Assembly: GCA_009617715.1 (NCBI GenBank)
Contig: VTFK01000024.1
Location: forward strand, 558,001 to 622,000
Direction: 5' to 3'
Source: Plectrocnemia conspersa
Lineage: Eukaryota > Arthropoda > Insecta > Trichoptera > Polycentropodidae
DNA length: 64,000 nt
Shown: positions 33,240 to 45,559 of the stretch, piece after piece
Layout of the letters: each line of letters begins with the position of its first letter
How positions within the stretch are numbered: position 1 is the first letter of the stretch
Position numbers and translations under genes: made by a program
Notes under the pieces: generated by a model
Database searches by the model: none
What the model was told of the DNA's origin: nothing
Seen by the model: only the letters and a program-made list of their open reading frames with translations

Positions 33240-34830
33240 ATCTGCTTTTCAGACGAGTATAATACATAAAAGTAGCGATTATGCTAAATTTTACTTATTA
33301 AATTCATATTGCTTTTAAAACATGACCTCTAGACTGAAGACAAATATTATTATTATACAGGTTGCTGTATGTCTTAATTATTAATTCATGAAATTGTATT
33401 TTTTATATACAATCTGTTAGTAATGGTATTTTTTAAAATCATTAATATATTTAAATATTAATTATTGTTCGTTTCTTATAAAAGTTAAAAAAAAATACTT
33501 GATACAATTTTTAATTTATAAAAATATTGCATTTGTTATTTACTTTCCAAAACAACTTATAACACATTGTCTATGCAGCATATCTTTTTATCAATGGACT
33601 CTGAAACAAATTTTGCGCAGCTGTTTACTTGTTGTATGTTTGGAGTGCCACCAGTACCTTAGATAAACATTATAAAAAAATTAAATATAAAAAATATGTT
33701 AAGAACTTCATTGCTTCTTGTTATTTCTTTATTTTGTCAACAGCAAGGTGTCTTTTATTTCAGGTTTAATCATTATTTTGTACCAAGTTATATTGTATTC
33801 TTTAACACATGAAATTATTAGTGTCTTAAAGAAGTGATTCGGAAGTCCAACGTCGTATTTAGTCTTTGGTGATCAATGCAATGATTCAAGGAAGAACTAG
33901 AATCTTACTGTCTAATACTGATTTTTTAGACTGTGTAACTACATAATGGTTAATTCGCAATCGATAAAAAATATAAGTGTATTTATTAAAATAATTCCTG
34001 TTCCAGAAGCATTCCAATCCATTTGGCTCTGACTTTTAGAACAATATTAGGTAGCAATAATTTTTTATGCAATTGCTTTTGATTTTTTTTTGATATTAAT
34101 GGACGTCTTCTTAGATATGCAATAATAAATTGACATAAATCAATTAGCTTTATGAGACCCTTTTAGCAATTTTTCTGACGATTATAGGTTTTGCGACACT
34201 AGCTAGCATATGAAATATTTTTTTTCAAGTATTTTATTCTGATTTTAACATTGCAAATTGATGACGAGATAAGCATGTTCATTTTTACTTATTTATTAAA
34301 ATGGCAAAGGCAGAGCCAGTTGATAATTAAATCTACCTGAGAAAAAATATTATAAGAGCAAATACATTATTGATTTAAAATTTGTCATGGGTATATTTGT
34401 CAAATGCCACGTTTCATTGCATATTTTTATTGTATTTAAATTTCTATTCAGAAAAAATGGGTTTACAAACATGTGATAATCTAATTCGATTCAGAAAATC
34501 ATCTGAATATCAGATTTTTTTCTTCGTTCGTTATCTCGTCAAAGAGCTAAAACTGAATCGAACCATTCATTGAATCGAAAAATTTATTTCATAGACTTGT
34601 ATATTTATTGATGCAAGTAGTGCTAGTTTTTAAAATTACTTATTGTAGCTATTAGAATTATTTACATAACGATAAAATACAAAACAATGAAAAATATTTT
34701 CTCATATGGGAATTTTAATGTTTTATGTTAAGTCATCGCTATGCAATGTGGTACCTATTGTTGCTTTTGATGTGTATTAAAATGTTTAAGATACTTTCGT
34801 AGATATTTATAGGTATGTACGTATGTGTTT
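33240..34830. other. AT-rich desert
   Basis: No gene, repeat family or clear regulatory patch seen. The 63-codon frame at 34382-34573 has no recognisable domain. Confidence 0.4.
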
Positions 34831-34993
34831 GTGAATGTGTTTTGAAAGGTTTGTGAAGGGTTGTTATTTGAAACCTTTTTCAAAAGGTGCGTTCCCAGAA
34901 AAAGTTAGCGTTGGAGAACGGGTCGCGATGTGGGTATACATTTCAGAAAACAAAGGCTACACTAATTGTAGAGTTGGTATGCATATGAGTGGC

Positions 34994-35037
34994 GGGCAGG
35001 TGGTGTCGGTGGGTTGGTTTAGGGGGTGGTTTTGGGG
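34994..35037 (+). other. G-rich tract, possible quadruplex
   Basis: Four G runs of three or more (34994, 35011, 35022, 35034) lie within 44 bases in a 200-bp G+C-richer patch. This could fold as a G-quadruplex on the plus strand, although the loops are long. Confidence 0.3.
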
Positions 35038-35439
35038 TGTCTTTTGCGGAAAATTCTAGAGACAGGCGTCAGACTCGCGCATCCAACACACTCAACGACT
35101 GATTTTAAGAAGCTCATGGTGTTGTATATAGAATGGTAGTAAAATAATATTTTTTGTCATACTTTCATAACAAAATATATACATAATATAAATAAGCTTT
35201 TATTAGAGGTGTTAGGAATATGAGACTTTGAAATTTCTTACTTCTTCATAATTGTCATAGAAAAAATTAATTTTTTAATGAATTTATGGATAAAATAATA
35301 AAAAGGAAAGGTTTATAACAAAATTTGGGTCAATTAAAAAAAAAAAAGTAGGCGAAAGAAGAAAAGCGTTTTCTAATATATGACTAAAAATCATATGTAA
35401 TTAAATTATCGCAAAAAGTAAAAAACTGACGTGATTAAG

Positions 35440-35720
35440 AGTTATTTGCTAGTAAACATTTTGGATTCTTGATTTTTTAATTTCTCTAGAAATCAGAATT
35501 TGAGTGTAAATTTTTTAAGCATTCTAGTTTTTTGATGTTTTTTATTTCTCTTGAAAAAAAATCCAATTTTATTTCATTTTATGATTTTCTCTAGAATTTT
35601 AATAAATAAAAAAATATGATAATCTTTACTGTTTTTATTTTTGTAATATTTTTTTCTAATATTTAATTATATAAATTATATTATTCATATAAATTAAAAT
35701 ATAAAAAAATAAAAAAAATA
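35440..35720 (+). repeat. Dispersed AT-rich repeat, copy A
   Basis: Shares with 53120-53330 the ordered blocks GATTTTCTC, AATAAAAAAATA and ATCTTTACTGTTTTTATTTT, then TTTCTAATA. The second copy is in the same orientation. No terminal structure is visible. Confidence 0.4.
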
Positions 35721-35729
35721 GTAAAGCAT

Positions 35730-37660
35730 TTATTATTCATTCAAACATATAAGTAAGTAAATAATCACTCAATATTCCTGCAATAACTTAAAAAAAATCT
35801 AAAATGTAATCAGTCATATTTGTTAATTTTTGCTGGAAAATTTATGGTGAACAAAAATACTCTGTGAAAAGGCCCCATACATTTTTACAAAATGCCAATT
35901 CCAACGCGAAAAAATTTTCTTATCTGATTTTTATTGTTATTAGATTATTAAAGCAAAAATAAACTCAATTAGAGTAGGTGGGAGTTCATAAACATTTTTT
36001 TCCAATAAAATACTCAAGTCAAAAACTCAAATAAAAGCTTCATATATTCAACCATCTGGCATGGACCCACTCATTTTTATGCAAAAGCTGAAAAATGCAG
36101 CGGTTATAAACCAATTAAAAATATTAGTAGATATTTATTTTTTGACAAAAAAAGGAAATGAAAATCCCGTTATGCGGCCAAATCATTCTTGACAATGCGC
36201 ATTAAGCATTGTAAATTATTATAAGTGATTAGATAAAATTTAAAAAAATAAATACGTACAGACTTATTAAGACTATATAGTATTATTAAATAAAGTTAAA
36301 AACGACGATCGATGAAAAATTATGAAATATCAAAGATATCTATCTCTGCAGATTTGATATTTAATACTTGGGTTGTTGTCACTTAATAATAATTTACTTT
36401 GATTTCGCATAGATGTGTGTGAGATACAACTGAGTGTTTTGGGGCAAAAATCTAGAGTTTTTATCACAAAACAAACCTAAAAAATTTTTTAGGATGAAAT
36501 TAAAATTTCATATTACTGCAAGTAAAAATATCTTAGGTTTTTTATTGTATTACATGGCAGTGGTATTTTAATCAACATATGAACTTATAAAAAAAATATT
36601 GGACAAAGGACCATAATCATTTCCTGATTTTTCCCTATGATGCCTCCGAGATTTTACGGAATTAAGCTTTCTAGAAAATGTTAAAGCATAACATTTATCA
36701 ATGCAATATAACATTCGACTGACCAAAGTCCAACTTAATAATACATTTAAATCATTTTATGAAGCTGAGTAATTATTATTTATATTAAGTGAAAAATTGC
36801 TGTATTTTTAAATATAAAAAACATTAGTGGACACCGATTTTATCTTTGTGACATTTATAAACAATGAATTGACGATGATTATGTATGTAGTTAGAAAATA
36901 ATCTGTCATCGGGAAACCTGAGATTAATAACTGTCTGTTCAATATTGCATGACTGTGAATATTACATCTATATAGTATGTACTAACTTTTATCGCTTTTT
37001 TTTTTTACGTGTGTCAATGTATTTGTGACAGTAGAACATATTGTTGCCAATATAAATGTAAATGTAGAATAATTATTAGTATGCTGATAATACAGTTAAA
37101 TGTTTGTAGTTACCTCATTTTTGTGAATGTGATTTATCTTTTTTGCATATTCATCTTCTTTGTAACCAAATCTTTAAGATTAATTTATAGGATTATTAAT
37201 ATTTGCAACTCAGTAAGGTACTCTTTTGAGTAATAAGCATAAACAACAAATTGTTAATGACTCTCTAAGTTATGTTAAAAATAACCGTTTTTAAAAACAT
37301 ATTTTTCGCCTAATCGAATATCTGGTATTTCTTAAGTAAAATAGCAATATATAAGGTGAAAAATACACTACTTTACTCAATAATTCACAGCGTTTATTTA
37401 AATTAAATATAAAAAATTGTATTTGTATCATGCAGCCCACCGTTTTAATTTAAGCTTAATGTGGTCGCATTTTATCGCATTTTGTAACTCTTAAAAAAAT
37501 ATTTTAATAAAAATTTTATCTTTGGAATTTAGATAATAAAATTCGAGCGTTTCTACTATATCAGTCACAAATTTTTATATTGCTTCTGACGTGAATTTTT
37601 TTCTTCTGAGAAGTGATTTTTTCACGTTCTTTCATTCTTTTTAATGTTTTCTTTTTAATG
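35730..37660. other. AT-rich desert
   Basis: No gene seen. A TTTTTTTTTTACG tract and small open frames near 37009-37233 are without recognisable features. Confidence 0.4.
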
Positions 37661-37779
37661 TAAAAGTTGAGAATTCTCGTTAAAAGTAATAAACCTTGCC
37701 GTCACCGTCGTAGTGTGAACGATCAGAGAGAGCTTGAAAACAAAAGAAGCTCAATAGAATATCATCTTAAAAATAGAAT

Positions 37780-38110
37780 CATTTCTTTAGTTGCGCGAAC
37801 CGAGCCGCCGCTCTTGCCGGAAAAGCGCTCGCTTTTCTCGCGCTCTCGCGAAAAGTGGGATCGCTGGGCAGGTGTGTGTGTGCGCATGCGCAGTGTCGCG
37901 GCAGTCTTTCGTCCCTGTCTGTCTGTTTGTTCTCGTCCCTGTCTCGGCGGCGACGGCGGCGGCTAACCTCGGCGCTCGGTTTGCGGGCGGCAAATGTGTG
38001 TTTCGGTGCGCCGATGTTGGCCGCCGAGCCCCGCCCATGGACGCCGCCCCCGCCCGCGCCCCACACACACCTTAAGCCTGGCTTACACGGCCCAAGAAAA
38101 TCCCTCTACC
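37780..38110. promoter_or_regulatory. CpG-rich island, candidate promoter
   Basis: The most G+C- and CpG-rich stretch of the window: GCGCTCGC, CGGCGGCGACGGCGGCGG and SP1-type CCCGCCC boxes. It includes a perfect NRF1/erect-wing palindrome, TGCGCATGCGCA, at 37881-37892. All six frames are fairly open because of base composition, but none shows a domain. It may be a distal Runx promoter or the promoter of an unseen transcript. Confidence 0.45.
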
Positions 38111-38907
38111 GTGCTTGAAAATTATCACGACCCTGTCCGATCGTTCACATTATGACGTAATTGTTTATATATTAGTAGTTAAAATATTATTATTTGACAT
38201 AATTTGCCTGAAGGGTGAACGTTATACTAAATATAACATAAAAAAAGCAAATGTAATTGATTCGATACATTTTCAACGCTTTATTTGTATACAACATGAA
38301 CTATAAAAATATAAGTGCTTGTTCCATCTTCTCAAGTATATGAAAACTGAGAGCGTATAATTATTTTGTGTAAAAAAACACTTTAAAGATGTCTTTGAAG
38401 GCAGCTGAACAAATTGCAATGGCAATACATTTTCTTTTAGATTACTGCAGTAGGATTCGGATGCCACGGTGTCTTTAAGTGAATTTCGCTATCTAGGCTA
38501 GGCTTTTATCTGGAATTTATGTTCTACTGAAGTGTGTGCGGCACCCAGCTTGAGTTGTTTAAATAACAAGGAAATAGGCAATTCGCTACACATTTTCAGT
38601 GTTCGTCTTTGGTAGTTTTACACTGAATTATAAGCACACTGACAGGTAATGTTTATGACACAATGTAGTATTACGCGTTAATGGTACATTCATTGAGAGG
38701 CGCCACCATATTGCAATTCCAATGAGATATAGTAACTATTTTAAAACAGTCTACTTTTTAAAATCAAATTCATGAATAGTTCGAACTTAAGAGTTTCCAT
38801 TTGTACGTTTCTAATCAGGTTTATCTCATTATTTGGTATAAGTACTTATTTTTTTTTTACTTAACATGTACAATACTAATACTCTTACAAGCTATGTTAG
38901 ATATTTA

Positions 38908-39669
38908 GAGTACGCTCGGGATAAGGATGCCGGTTTGTTATTGTGTGCGTGTACATGTATATGAGAGGGAGAAGCGATGTAGCGTGTACTTCGTTGTCTC
39001 GCTTTTTCTTTTAAGGACAGTCGCTGATTCGTCAACGCTGGTATTCGTCATTAAAGTGCAGTGTGGCACAGAAGTTTGATCTTCTCTAGTGATTTATTTT
39101 AAATAATTTTGTGTTGATATTGGTTTAATTGATATCAAGGCTTCAAATACACACTGTAAGTTATTCGTTCTCTTACTCGTGGATTAAAATATTTTAATTA
39201 TTTTTTCATTAATCCGTACGTTGATGGTTTTTTTACACTATTCTCTGTAAGGCTTAAAAAAGTTATTATTCTTATCGTTGCGCCAATGATAATTTTTTAA
39301 TTTATTCAATGAATTCTAATGATTTAATAGAGTCGTCGAGCCATTAAACAATCTGCGAATGATTTCTTTCCCCATTTTATATCTTTTTGCTTTTGAAGAA
39401 TAGCTAAAGACTTCGTTATTTTTTTGACTAGTGAAAGATTTTGAATTTTGCAAATATTTAATTAATGACATCAATGTCTGGTTCCTTCGATAATATAATA
39501 TATTTTTAATTGTCCATTGAAATTTCCAATCAAGCTCAGATGTATGTATGTTAAATAAACATATATTTTCTTTTAAAATAAAAAAATTAAATATTCTGAG
39601 CGAAATTGTTTTGAGCCACACAGTTCACGCACACAATAACAAACCGGAATCCTTATTCCGAGCATACTC
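38908..39669. mobile_element. DNA transposon with 44-bp inverted repeats and TA duplication
   Basis: Bases 38908-38951 and 39626-39669 are inverted repeats differing at about 3 of 44 positions; each begins GAGTA, then GCTCGG, and ends GTGTGCGTG. TA flanks both sides (38906-38907, 39670-39671), as in Tc1/mariner-type insertion. The inside is unique, with a G+C-richer part at 38960-39080, a CACACTGTAAGTTA donor-like site near 39152, and a minus-strand 101-codon open frame (39316-39621) without a recognised domain. It is probably a non-autonomous element. Confidence 0.8.
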
Positions 39670-39964
39670 TAATCGAGGATTTCATATCACATAGTACGAT
39701 TTTAATTAATCCCCTTAATATTTACTCTTGAAATTGAAAAAAAAACAAGAAAAATATAATCTGAGATATTTGATGAGAATTATAATTACATTATTCGCTA
39801 ATTTTGAAACTCCCACATTTTATAAATATAGATAAAAAAAGTCTTTTAGATACATAGATAATGACTTACACTTCTGATCTATCTGGGGCTATGCAGTGTT
39901 TCAAATGCCGAGTCTAAAGTTTTTATGTAAAAATATTGTATATTTTTATGCTTCGTGTGTAAGT

Positions 39965-40115
39965 CGGGCTCAATACCCCAAGTAGCGGTGAGTGGCGGGG
40001 AGGAAGAAAGAGAAAAATGCGGCGGAGCTCGTTTTATGCGAGCGGCGTCTTGAGGCGGGGCGGAACCCAAGGAAGGGCAGGGGGCCAAGCCACCTTGGAC
40101 CCGGAAGGTTCGTGA
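39965..40115. promoter_or_regulatory. G+C-rich patch
   Basis: Contains AGTGGCGGGGAGG, GAGGCGGGGCGG and GGCAGGGGGCC. Non-coding, surrounded by AT-rich DNA. Possible promoter or enhancer. Confidence 0.25.
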
Positions 40116-40369
40116 AAACATTTAAAAAAATATATATATTCTTTAATTTGATTCTATTTCTTTATAATGTAATTTATTTTGTAGGAAAAAAATAAGAAAT
40201 AATGTATATTTTAATTTTGTAATGCTAACGTCTTTATTTTTATGAAATAAATGTGAAAATATCATGTACACAAATATATGATAAAATGTTTTTAAATAAA
40301 TCTAGTAATAATTTTATTCTTCAACTGATATTAATATTAGGAACATTATACATTGTAGATGTGGCGGCC

Positions 40370-40700
40370 AACATGTGTCACACCAACAAAAAAAAATAAC
40401 GGAACGATAAGATAGCGCACTTATTACGAGTCAGCGAGATGACGCTGAAATGAAAGTTCTGATGAGGCATAAACACTGGCAAATATCATTTCAAAACCAT
40501 TTTCCAGAAGATACAAAAATTCAAAGCGCGGGTAAAAAGCTATCGAAGACGGACAAAGTAGTCGGACTACTTTTATGGCTCTGCCCTTGTTCAGTTGTGC
40601 CTCCAAAGTTCCTTAGTACGCTATTGAAGAATCTGCTCTTACCAGTGCCCTCATTCTAATGACTATGGTCACCAGAGAGTCTGCGTCCTTTTTAAAAGTT
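40370..40700. other. Mixed-composition patch, unidentified
   Basis: Starts GTGGCGGCCAAC and holds two GATA cores (CGATAAGATAGC near 40405). A 69-codon open frame (40450-40659) has no domain I recognise. It could be a transposon remnant. Confidence 0.2.
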
Positions 40701-41269
40701 GCATCATGAACAATTATTTTTTAATATGTATGCTTAAAAACAAATAACGTGTTTTAACATATATAAAATGTAGTGTTAGAGATATCAGATTTAAAAACAT
40801 ATGAATAGTATAACTGATAATTTTTACCTAATACTGTGTTTCTTATGTAGAATTTGCTTTAAGTTTATCGTAGCAAGTATATATTTTTAAATTACTGCTA
40901 CTTGAATGAAACAGTGTAAATTACAGAAAATTATTATTTTTATAAAAAAATCACAGAGTAGTTGTCTTTTAACATGTTCTTTCCTTGTGTATTTTTAATA
41001 AAAAATAGTATTTTTTTAAATCTCAATATGAGGCGTAACTACTTATGTATTTTTAATGATTGAATAAGCTCTACAAAAATAAATTTAAGTAATTTGTACT
41101 AAGTTTAATAGTAATTTTAAGAGGTTGAACCAACTGCGTTATTATAACATATAAATAAGTATAAAATATAAATATTAGGTAAAGGAGAACTATATAAATT
41201 CACTATTAGTAGTTTTTCTATACTTATTATTTAATTTTACCAAGTAGAAGAAAATTTTATTTTAAGCTT

Positions 41270-41650
41270 TTCGTCGCCACGGGCGTCCCTGGCCAAGGAA
41301 AGCTATAGCCACCCCCCGTGGCCTCTTCCCGTCTTGGGGCCAACCAACGACGTTCTTTCGGTCGTTTTATCGCCTTCTTCTTCCACACCAAAGTGTACCT
41401 TCACCCCCGCCGACCTAACCCTCCGCCCCGATGTCATATCCACCCCCGGCCCTAATGAATGTATGGTCGGTTTCTTTCGCCGGGCTGGGGAGAGAGACGT
41501 TCACTTCTTTCTGCTGAGCTTTTCAGTTTTGACGTAGTTAGAGAGACGCGGTCCGACCTAGAAAAAAAAACGTTCCACCGATAAAAACAGTACGCACCTT
41601 GCACTTCGGGCGACACGGTCGATCTTCCGCGCGGTGGATTTGCGATAACT
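41270..41650. promoter_or_regulatory. G+C-rich island with initiator-like site, candidate promoter
   Basis: A pyrimidine-rich, G+C-rich block (CCACCCCCCGTGGCC, CCCCCGGCCC). It contains TTCAGTT at 41522-41528, an insect initiator-type motif, and a GGTCC 25 bases beyond it, slightly off the usual downstream-element spacing. It could be an upstream Runx promoter with a non-coding first exon. Confidence 0.35.
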
Positions 41651-42499
41651 TTTTTTAATTTATGAAAAATATAATAAAAATAAAAACTTTTTATAACAAT
41701 AAAATATATTTTTAAAAACTAGACGAAAGTGATTTTAAATTTTTATTATTATATATAAGTGAAAGTTTCGTATTCTGTGTTGATACACTTGACGTTGTGC
41801 TGTTAATAATAATTAATTTTATACGAATTATTAAAAAAGTGATTTTGGTGAATTGTTTGTTGTTATGGAGGTGCGAAAAGTCACGAATTGCAAAGGAGTC
41901 GTTCGGGTTTGAGCGATAATTTAACTTTCCGACAAGTCGGTTGGAAGTTCAACAAGTATGCATTATTGAAACCGCATTTACCGCTCGCCTCATTGCCTTA
42001 AATCATTCGCGTGTAAAAGAGACCCACTTCGGTGTCTGCGTGTGAAAGTGGCTTTATATTTACTCTATAAATAAATTTAATTTCCTATTCTAAGAAAGTG
42101 TCTTTATATAATAAATAATATTGTTTTAAATATTGTTTTGAAATAATTTTTAGCGCCTAAAAAATTCAGGCTAATTTTAAATGCGCTACAGTTTTAATAT
42201 TGTTTTAATATTTATTTTTAATAATTTTGAAAATTACTAAAAATAATATATATAATATATTTCAATATTTTTTTTTATTTCTATATTTAATATTTACGAT
42301 TTTAAGCTTTAAATAAAATTTTGGCGTAGTTTAGATATTGTGTATTTTAATAATATTTGTAAACTATAAAAAATAGTGTAAGATTATATACTATAATAGG
42401 TTATTTCTTGTTTGAAAGTAAATTTTACATTAAGCTATCTACTTAAAATTTAAAGAAAGTGTGTAAACTATGAATTTTTAAATGTATAATATTAGTTAT

Positions 42500-43920
42500 T
42501 ACTCAAAATATTATTAGAAATTTTACGTACTGACTTTCTGAAAATCGTTTGAAATAAACTAAATTTCATAATTTTTAAAATAAAGATTATTTTTAGTATA
42601 AAATAAGTAAAGATTTAGTTTTTTTACTCGAAATTCATTACTTAAAATTTTAAAGTAAATCATTGTTTAGTTAAATATTACGTATTAATTAAAAAAAATA
42701 TTTTTTCACAAAATTCTGAAATAAAAATAATATGAAATATTTGTTTAAATATTTATTAGTTTAAATTTTACTTGAAATTAAAAAAAGCTCTTTGATTCGT
42801 GAAATTTTAGGAGAATATTTTTTCATAAAATACATAAAATAAACGTTATTTTTACTATGTTTCAGAATAGGACAATTTTATTTACAATATAAAAAAAGTA
42901 TTAGTTTATGTTCTTTAAAAATAACAAACACACGAAGAAAATCTTAAGAAAAAATCTTTGTTTCATTAAATTTTAGGGATTAATTTTAAAATGTATCGTT
43001 TCATAAAATTGTTTAAAAGAAACGTTATTTTTTATTATTTAAATTGAATACTAATATAAGTCATAAGTTATTACACTATACAATTAAAACATTCTTTTTA
43101 TTAGAATCTTAGTTTAGTAAAATTTTACGTATTGACTATAGTTTTTTTTTCTTTCATAAAATTGCTTAAAATACACGTTATTTTTAATATGTTTGAGGTT
43201 CATACAATTTTAAATATAAGCAAAGTAAACTTTAAAATACCCAAATAAATCTTTTTAGTTTTTAATTAAGTCGTGATTCTTAAGAAAAATATTTGGTTCG
43301 TATAATTTTATGTATTGGCTTTAAAATGTATTGTTTTATTTTTTTTTTAATATTTTTGCAATTTAAACAATTTTAGGTAATAATTTATTACACTATAAAA
43401 TAAACTTTAGGTAAAACAAATTTTAGGTACTGCCAATATATTTTTTATTATTATAAAATTGCTTAAAATAAACGGTATTTTTAATATATTTAAAGGTTTA
43501 TTTATTATTAAGTATAAGCAAAGTAAAGTATTAGTCGAGATACTTTGAAATCAACATAACTTTAAGTCATAATTTTGTGTCATTAATTTTTAAAATAAGG
43601 ATTATTTTTGAGATAAGGACACTTTTAAGTAAATAGTTATTACACTATATAATTAAAGTATAAAAATTTTTTGATTTAAATTTACTTGTAAATCTTAAAA
43701 AAACCTTTGTTTCGTTAATTTTTAAGCATTGACATTAAAAATGCAGTTTTTTTTATTTAATTTACTGTAGCAATATAGATATTTTGCAATTAAAATAAAA
43801 TGAGAATTCTTAAAAAATCTTTCTATTGGTAAATTTTAGGCATAGACTAATAAAATGTGTGTTTCAGAAATTCTCCTAAAAAAACGATATTTTTATTTTA
43901 TTTCCAGAATATAATTACGA
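42500..43920 (+). repeat. Degenerate AT-rich tandem array
   Basis: A block of the form AAATTTTA(C/G)GTATTGACT, followed by TTTCATAAAATTGCTTAAAATAAACGTTATTTTT split over varying bases, recurs about ten times. Visible starts are near 42520, 42680, 42805, 42968, 43120, 43300, 43415, 43565, 43715 and 43832. Spacing is about 115-180 bases. Units are diverged. It reads as an old satellite-like array. Confidence 0.6.
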
Positions 43921-44559
43921 AATAAAATAAAAAGCTTTTTATATACATATTTATTATAGTCGTAATTTTAGTATATCATATTTAGTATGCAATAGTAAAA
44001 GTCTTGTAAGAAAATACATATATCAAATAATAAGGATTAAAATAGAACAACATTAAATATCTATAATTTAATCTATTCGCTTTTTAAAATATTTTTTTAA
44101 ATGAAATGTTCAAAACACCTTTTTTGATTTGGTAAATAGTATTGTATCTTAACATTTAATTTGTTTAAATATAAAATAATGATAATATCAAATATTACAG
44201 TAAAGAAAATATAAACAATGGAAGTTTTATGTTAAATTTATTTTGTTATATTAATATAATGATCTTATTTTGAATAAATATATGCACAATATTTGCTAGT
44301 GATTTACTTGCATTTACTGTATCTTATCAAATTAAAAAATATTAGTAACGAACATATTAATTGTCAACTATACAGATAAACTTATTTGCGCAATAATTCA
44401 AAAAGGGTTTCTAATGAAACCAAAGGATGAGTAAAAAGTAAATTCGCATTTTAAATTCTAAACAACGTTAAAACTGACTTTTATTATATAAAAAAAAAAT
44501 ATAAAAATTCCTCCTACATTTGGATGCTAAAAATTAGATCACTCGCAAAATTTCGCAAG

Positions 44560-44810
44560 CAAATTCGATTGCATGCGAGATGTGTGCATAATACACGGTG
44601 CATTTGACCCTTCTCGACCCCCGTTGCAACCGTTTTGTATTGTATATATCGGGGGCGAATTTGAACCCTCGCCCTCCGATAGTGCAGAGAATCCGCCCGT
44701 ACGGGGAGTGAGAACAAGGAATGAATCATACATAATTCGCTTCATCCCCAAAAAAACCCCCCCGTGGCCGCTTCCCAACATTGCTTACAAGGCCGCGAGA
44801 GAGTTCTTGC
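44560..44810. promoter_or_regulatory. G+C-richer island
   Basis: Contains CGACCCCCGTTGC, ATCGGGGGCG and CCGCCCGTACGGGG. Open frames in both strands lack domains. Possible regulatory element about 2.7 kb upstream of the Runx start. Confidence 0.28.
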
Positions 44811-45039
44811 ATTAATTATTAAGAAAATCAAAAGTGGCAATCTCCAATTCAACTGTGTAATAATTCAATGTAACTGTAACTCAGTCATGTTATAAAATTT
44901 ATGTATCATATATTAGTTTGATTTAGACTAACAAATCAATCAATTTAAGCGTCACAAAGCAAACTATGTTGAATGTTTCAATACAAATACTCATTAGCAT
45001 TTAATTTATTATGTATTAATAATACTTGTAAATTGCAAT

Positions 45040-45200
45040 CGCCGTTTGAGAAGTAACGATTGGATGGTGGTGGGTGCATTATTTGCCAAAGTTGCAGGCA
45101 CGTGTTGCCGTTTCATTTCACAAATCAGCTGTTGCACCCGCCACGTGCAAGGGCTAAAGGGCAGGGGCCAAGGGCTAAACGATAATGTGGCACTGCATTC
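45040..45200. promoter_or_regulatory. E-box cluster upstream of Runx
   Basis: CACGTG at 45099-45104 and 45142-45147 and CAGCTG at 45126-45131 lie within 50 bases, in a G+C-richer patch with repeats of AGGGCTAAA. Such clusters bind bHLH factors. Activity is inferred. Confidence 0.35.
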
Positions 45201-45339
45201 AAATCGCATTATTATTATACGAATGACATAATAATTATCGCGAACACTTCATAAATCATCCCCGATATGTTATAATATGTAAATATATGTATATATATTT
45301 ATTCTTTATGAGCTGAATTAACTCATGATTAAAGAATTT

Positions 45340-45545
45340 TTAATATTCAATATGTACGACCTAAGCTCGAGTTTGGTTAATCATCTGTGAGATTAGGAAA
45401 ATCTGGGAAAATCAAATCTGTAATGATCGATCAGAATTAACTAATTTCAATCTTCCAGACGTACTAAAATAAAAAAAAATACTAGGGTTAATATGAGATT
45501 CGAACCATCAGGAACCATGCTGGTTTTGCTAGTATTGTAAAATAA
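45340..45545 (-). mobile_element. SINE family copy with tRNA-like head (minus)
   Basis: On the minus strand GGTTCGAATCT (near 45499-45509) is a good B box in a tRNA-like head. It is followed by a body whose plus-strand blocks GAGATTAGGAAAATC and AATGATCGATCAGAATTAAC also occur at 58210-58270. Confidence 0.55.
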
Positions 45546-45559
45546 GTATACAAAAATAA

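Noticed and set aside
37667..38118. Six overlapping open frames in the CpG-rich island
   Set aside because: Openness in every frame comes from low stop-codon frequency in G+C-rich DNA; none has a domain.
41522..41554. Initiator plus downstream promoter element pair
   Set aside because: GGTCC sits two bases off the required spacing, so only an initiator-like match is kept.
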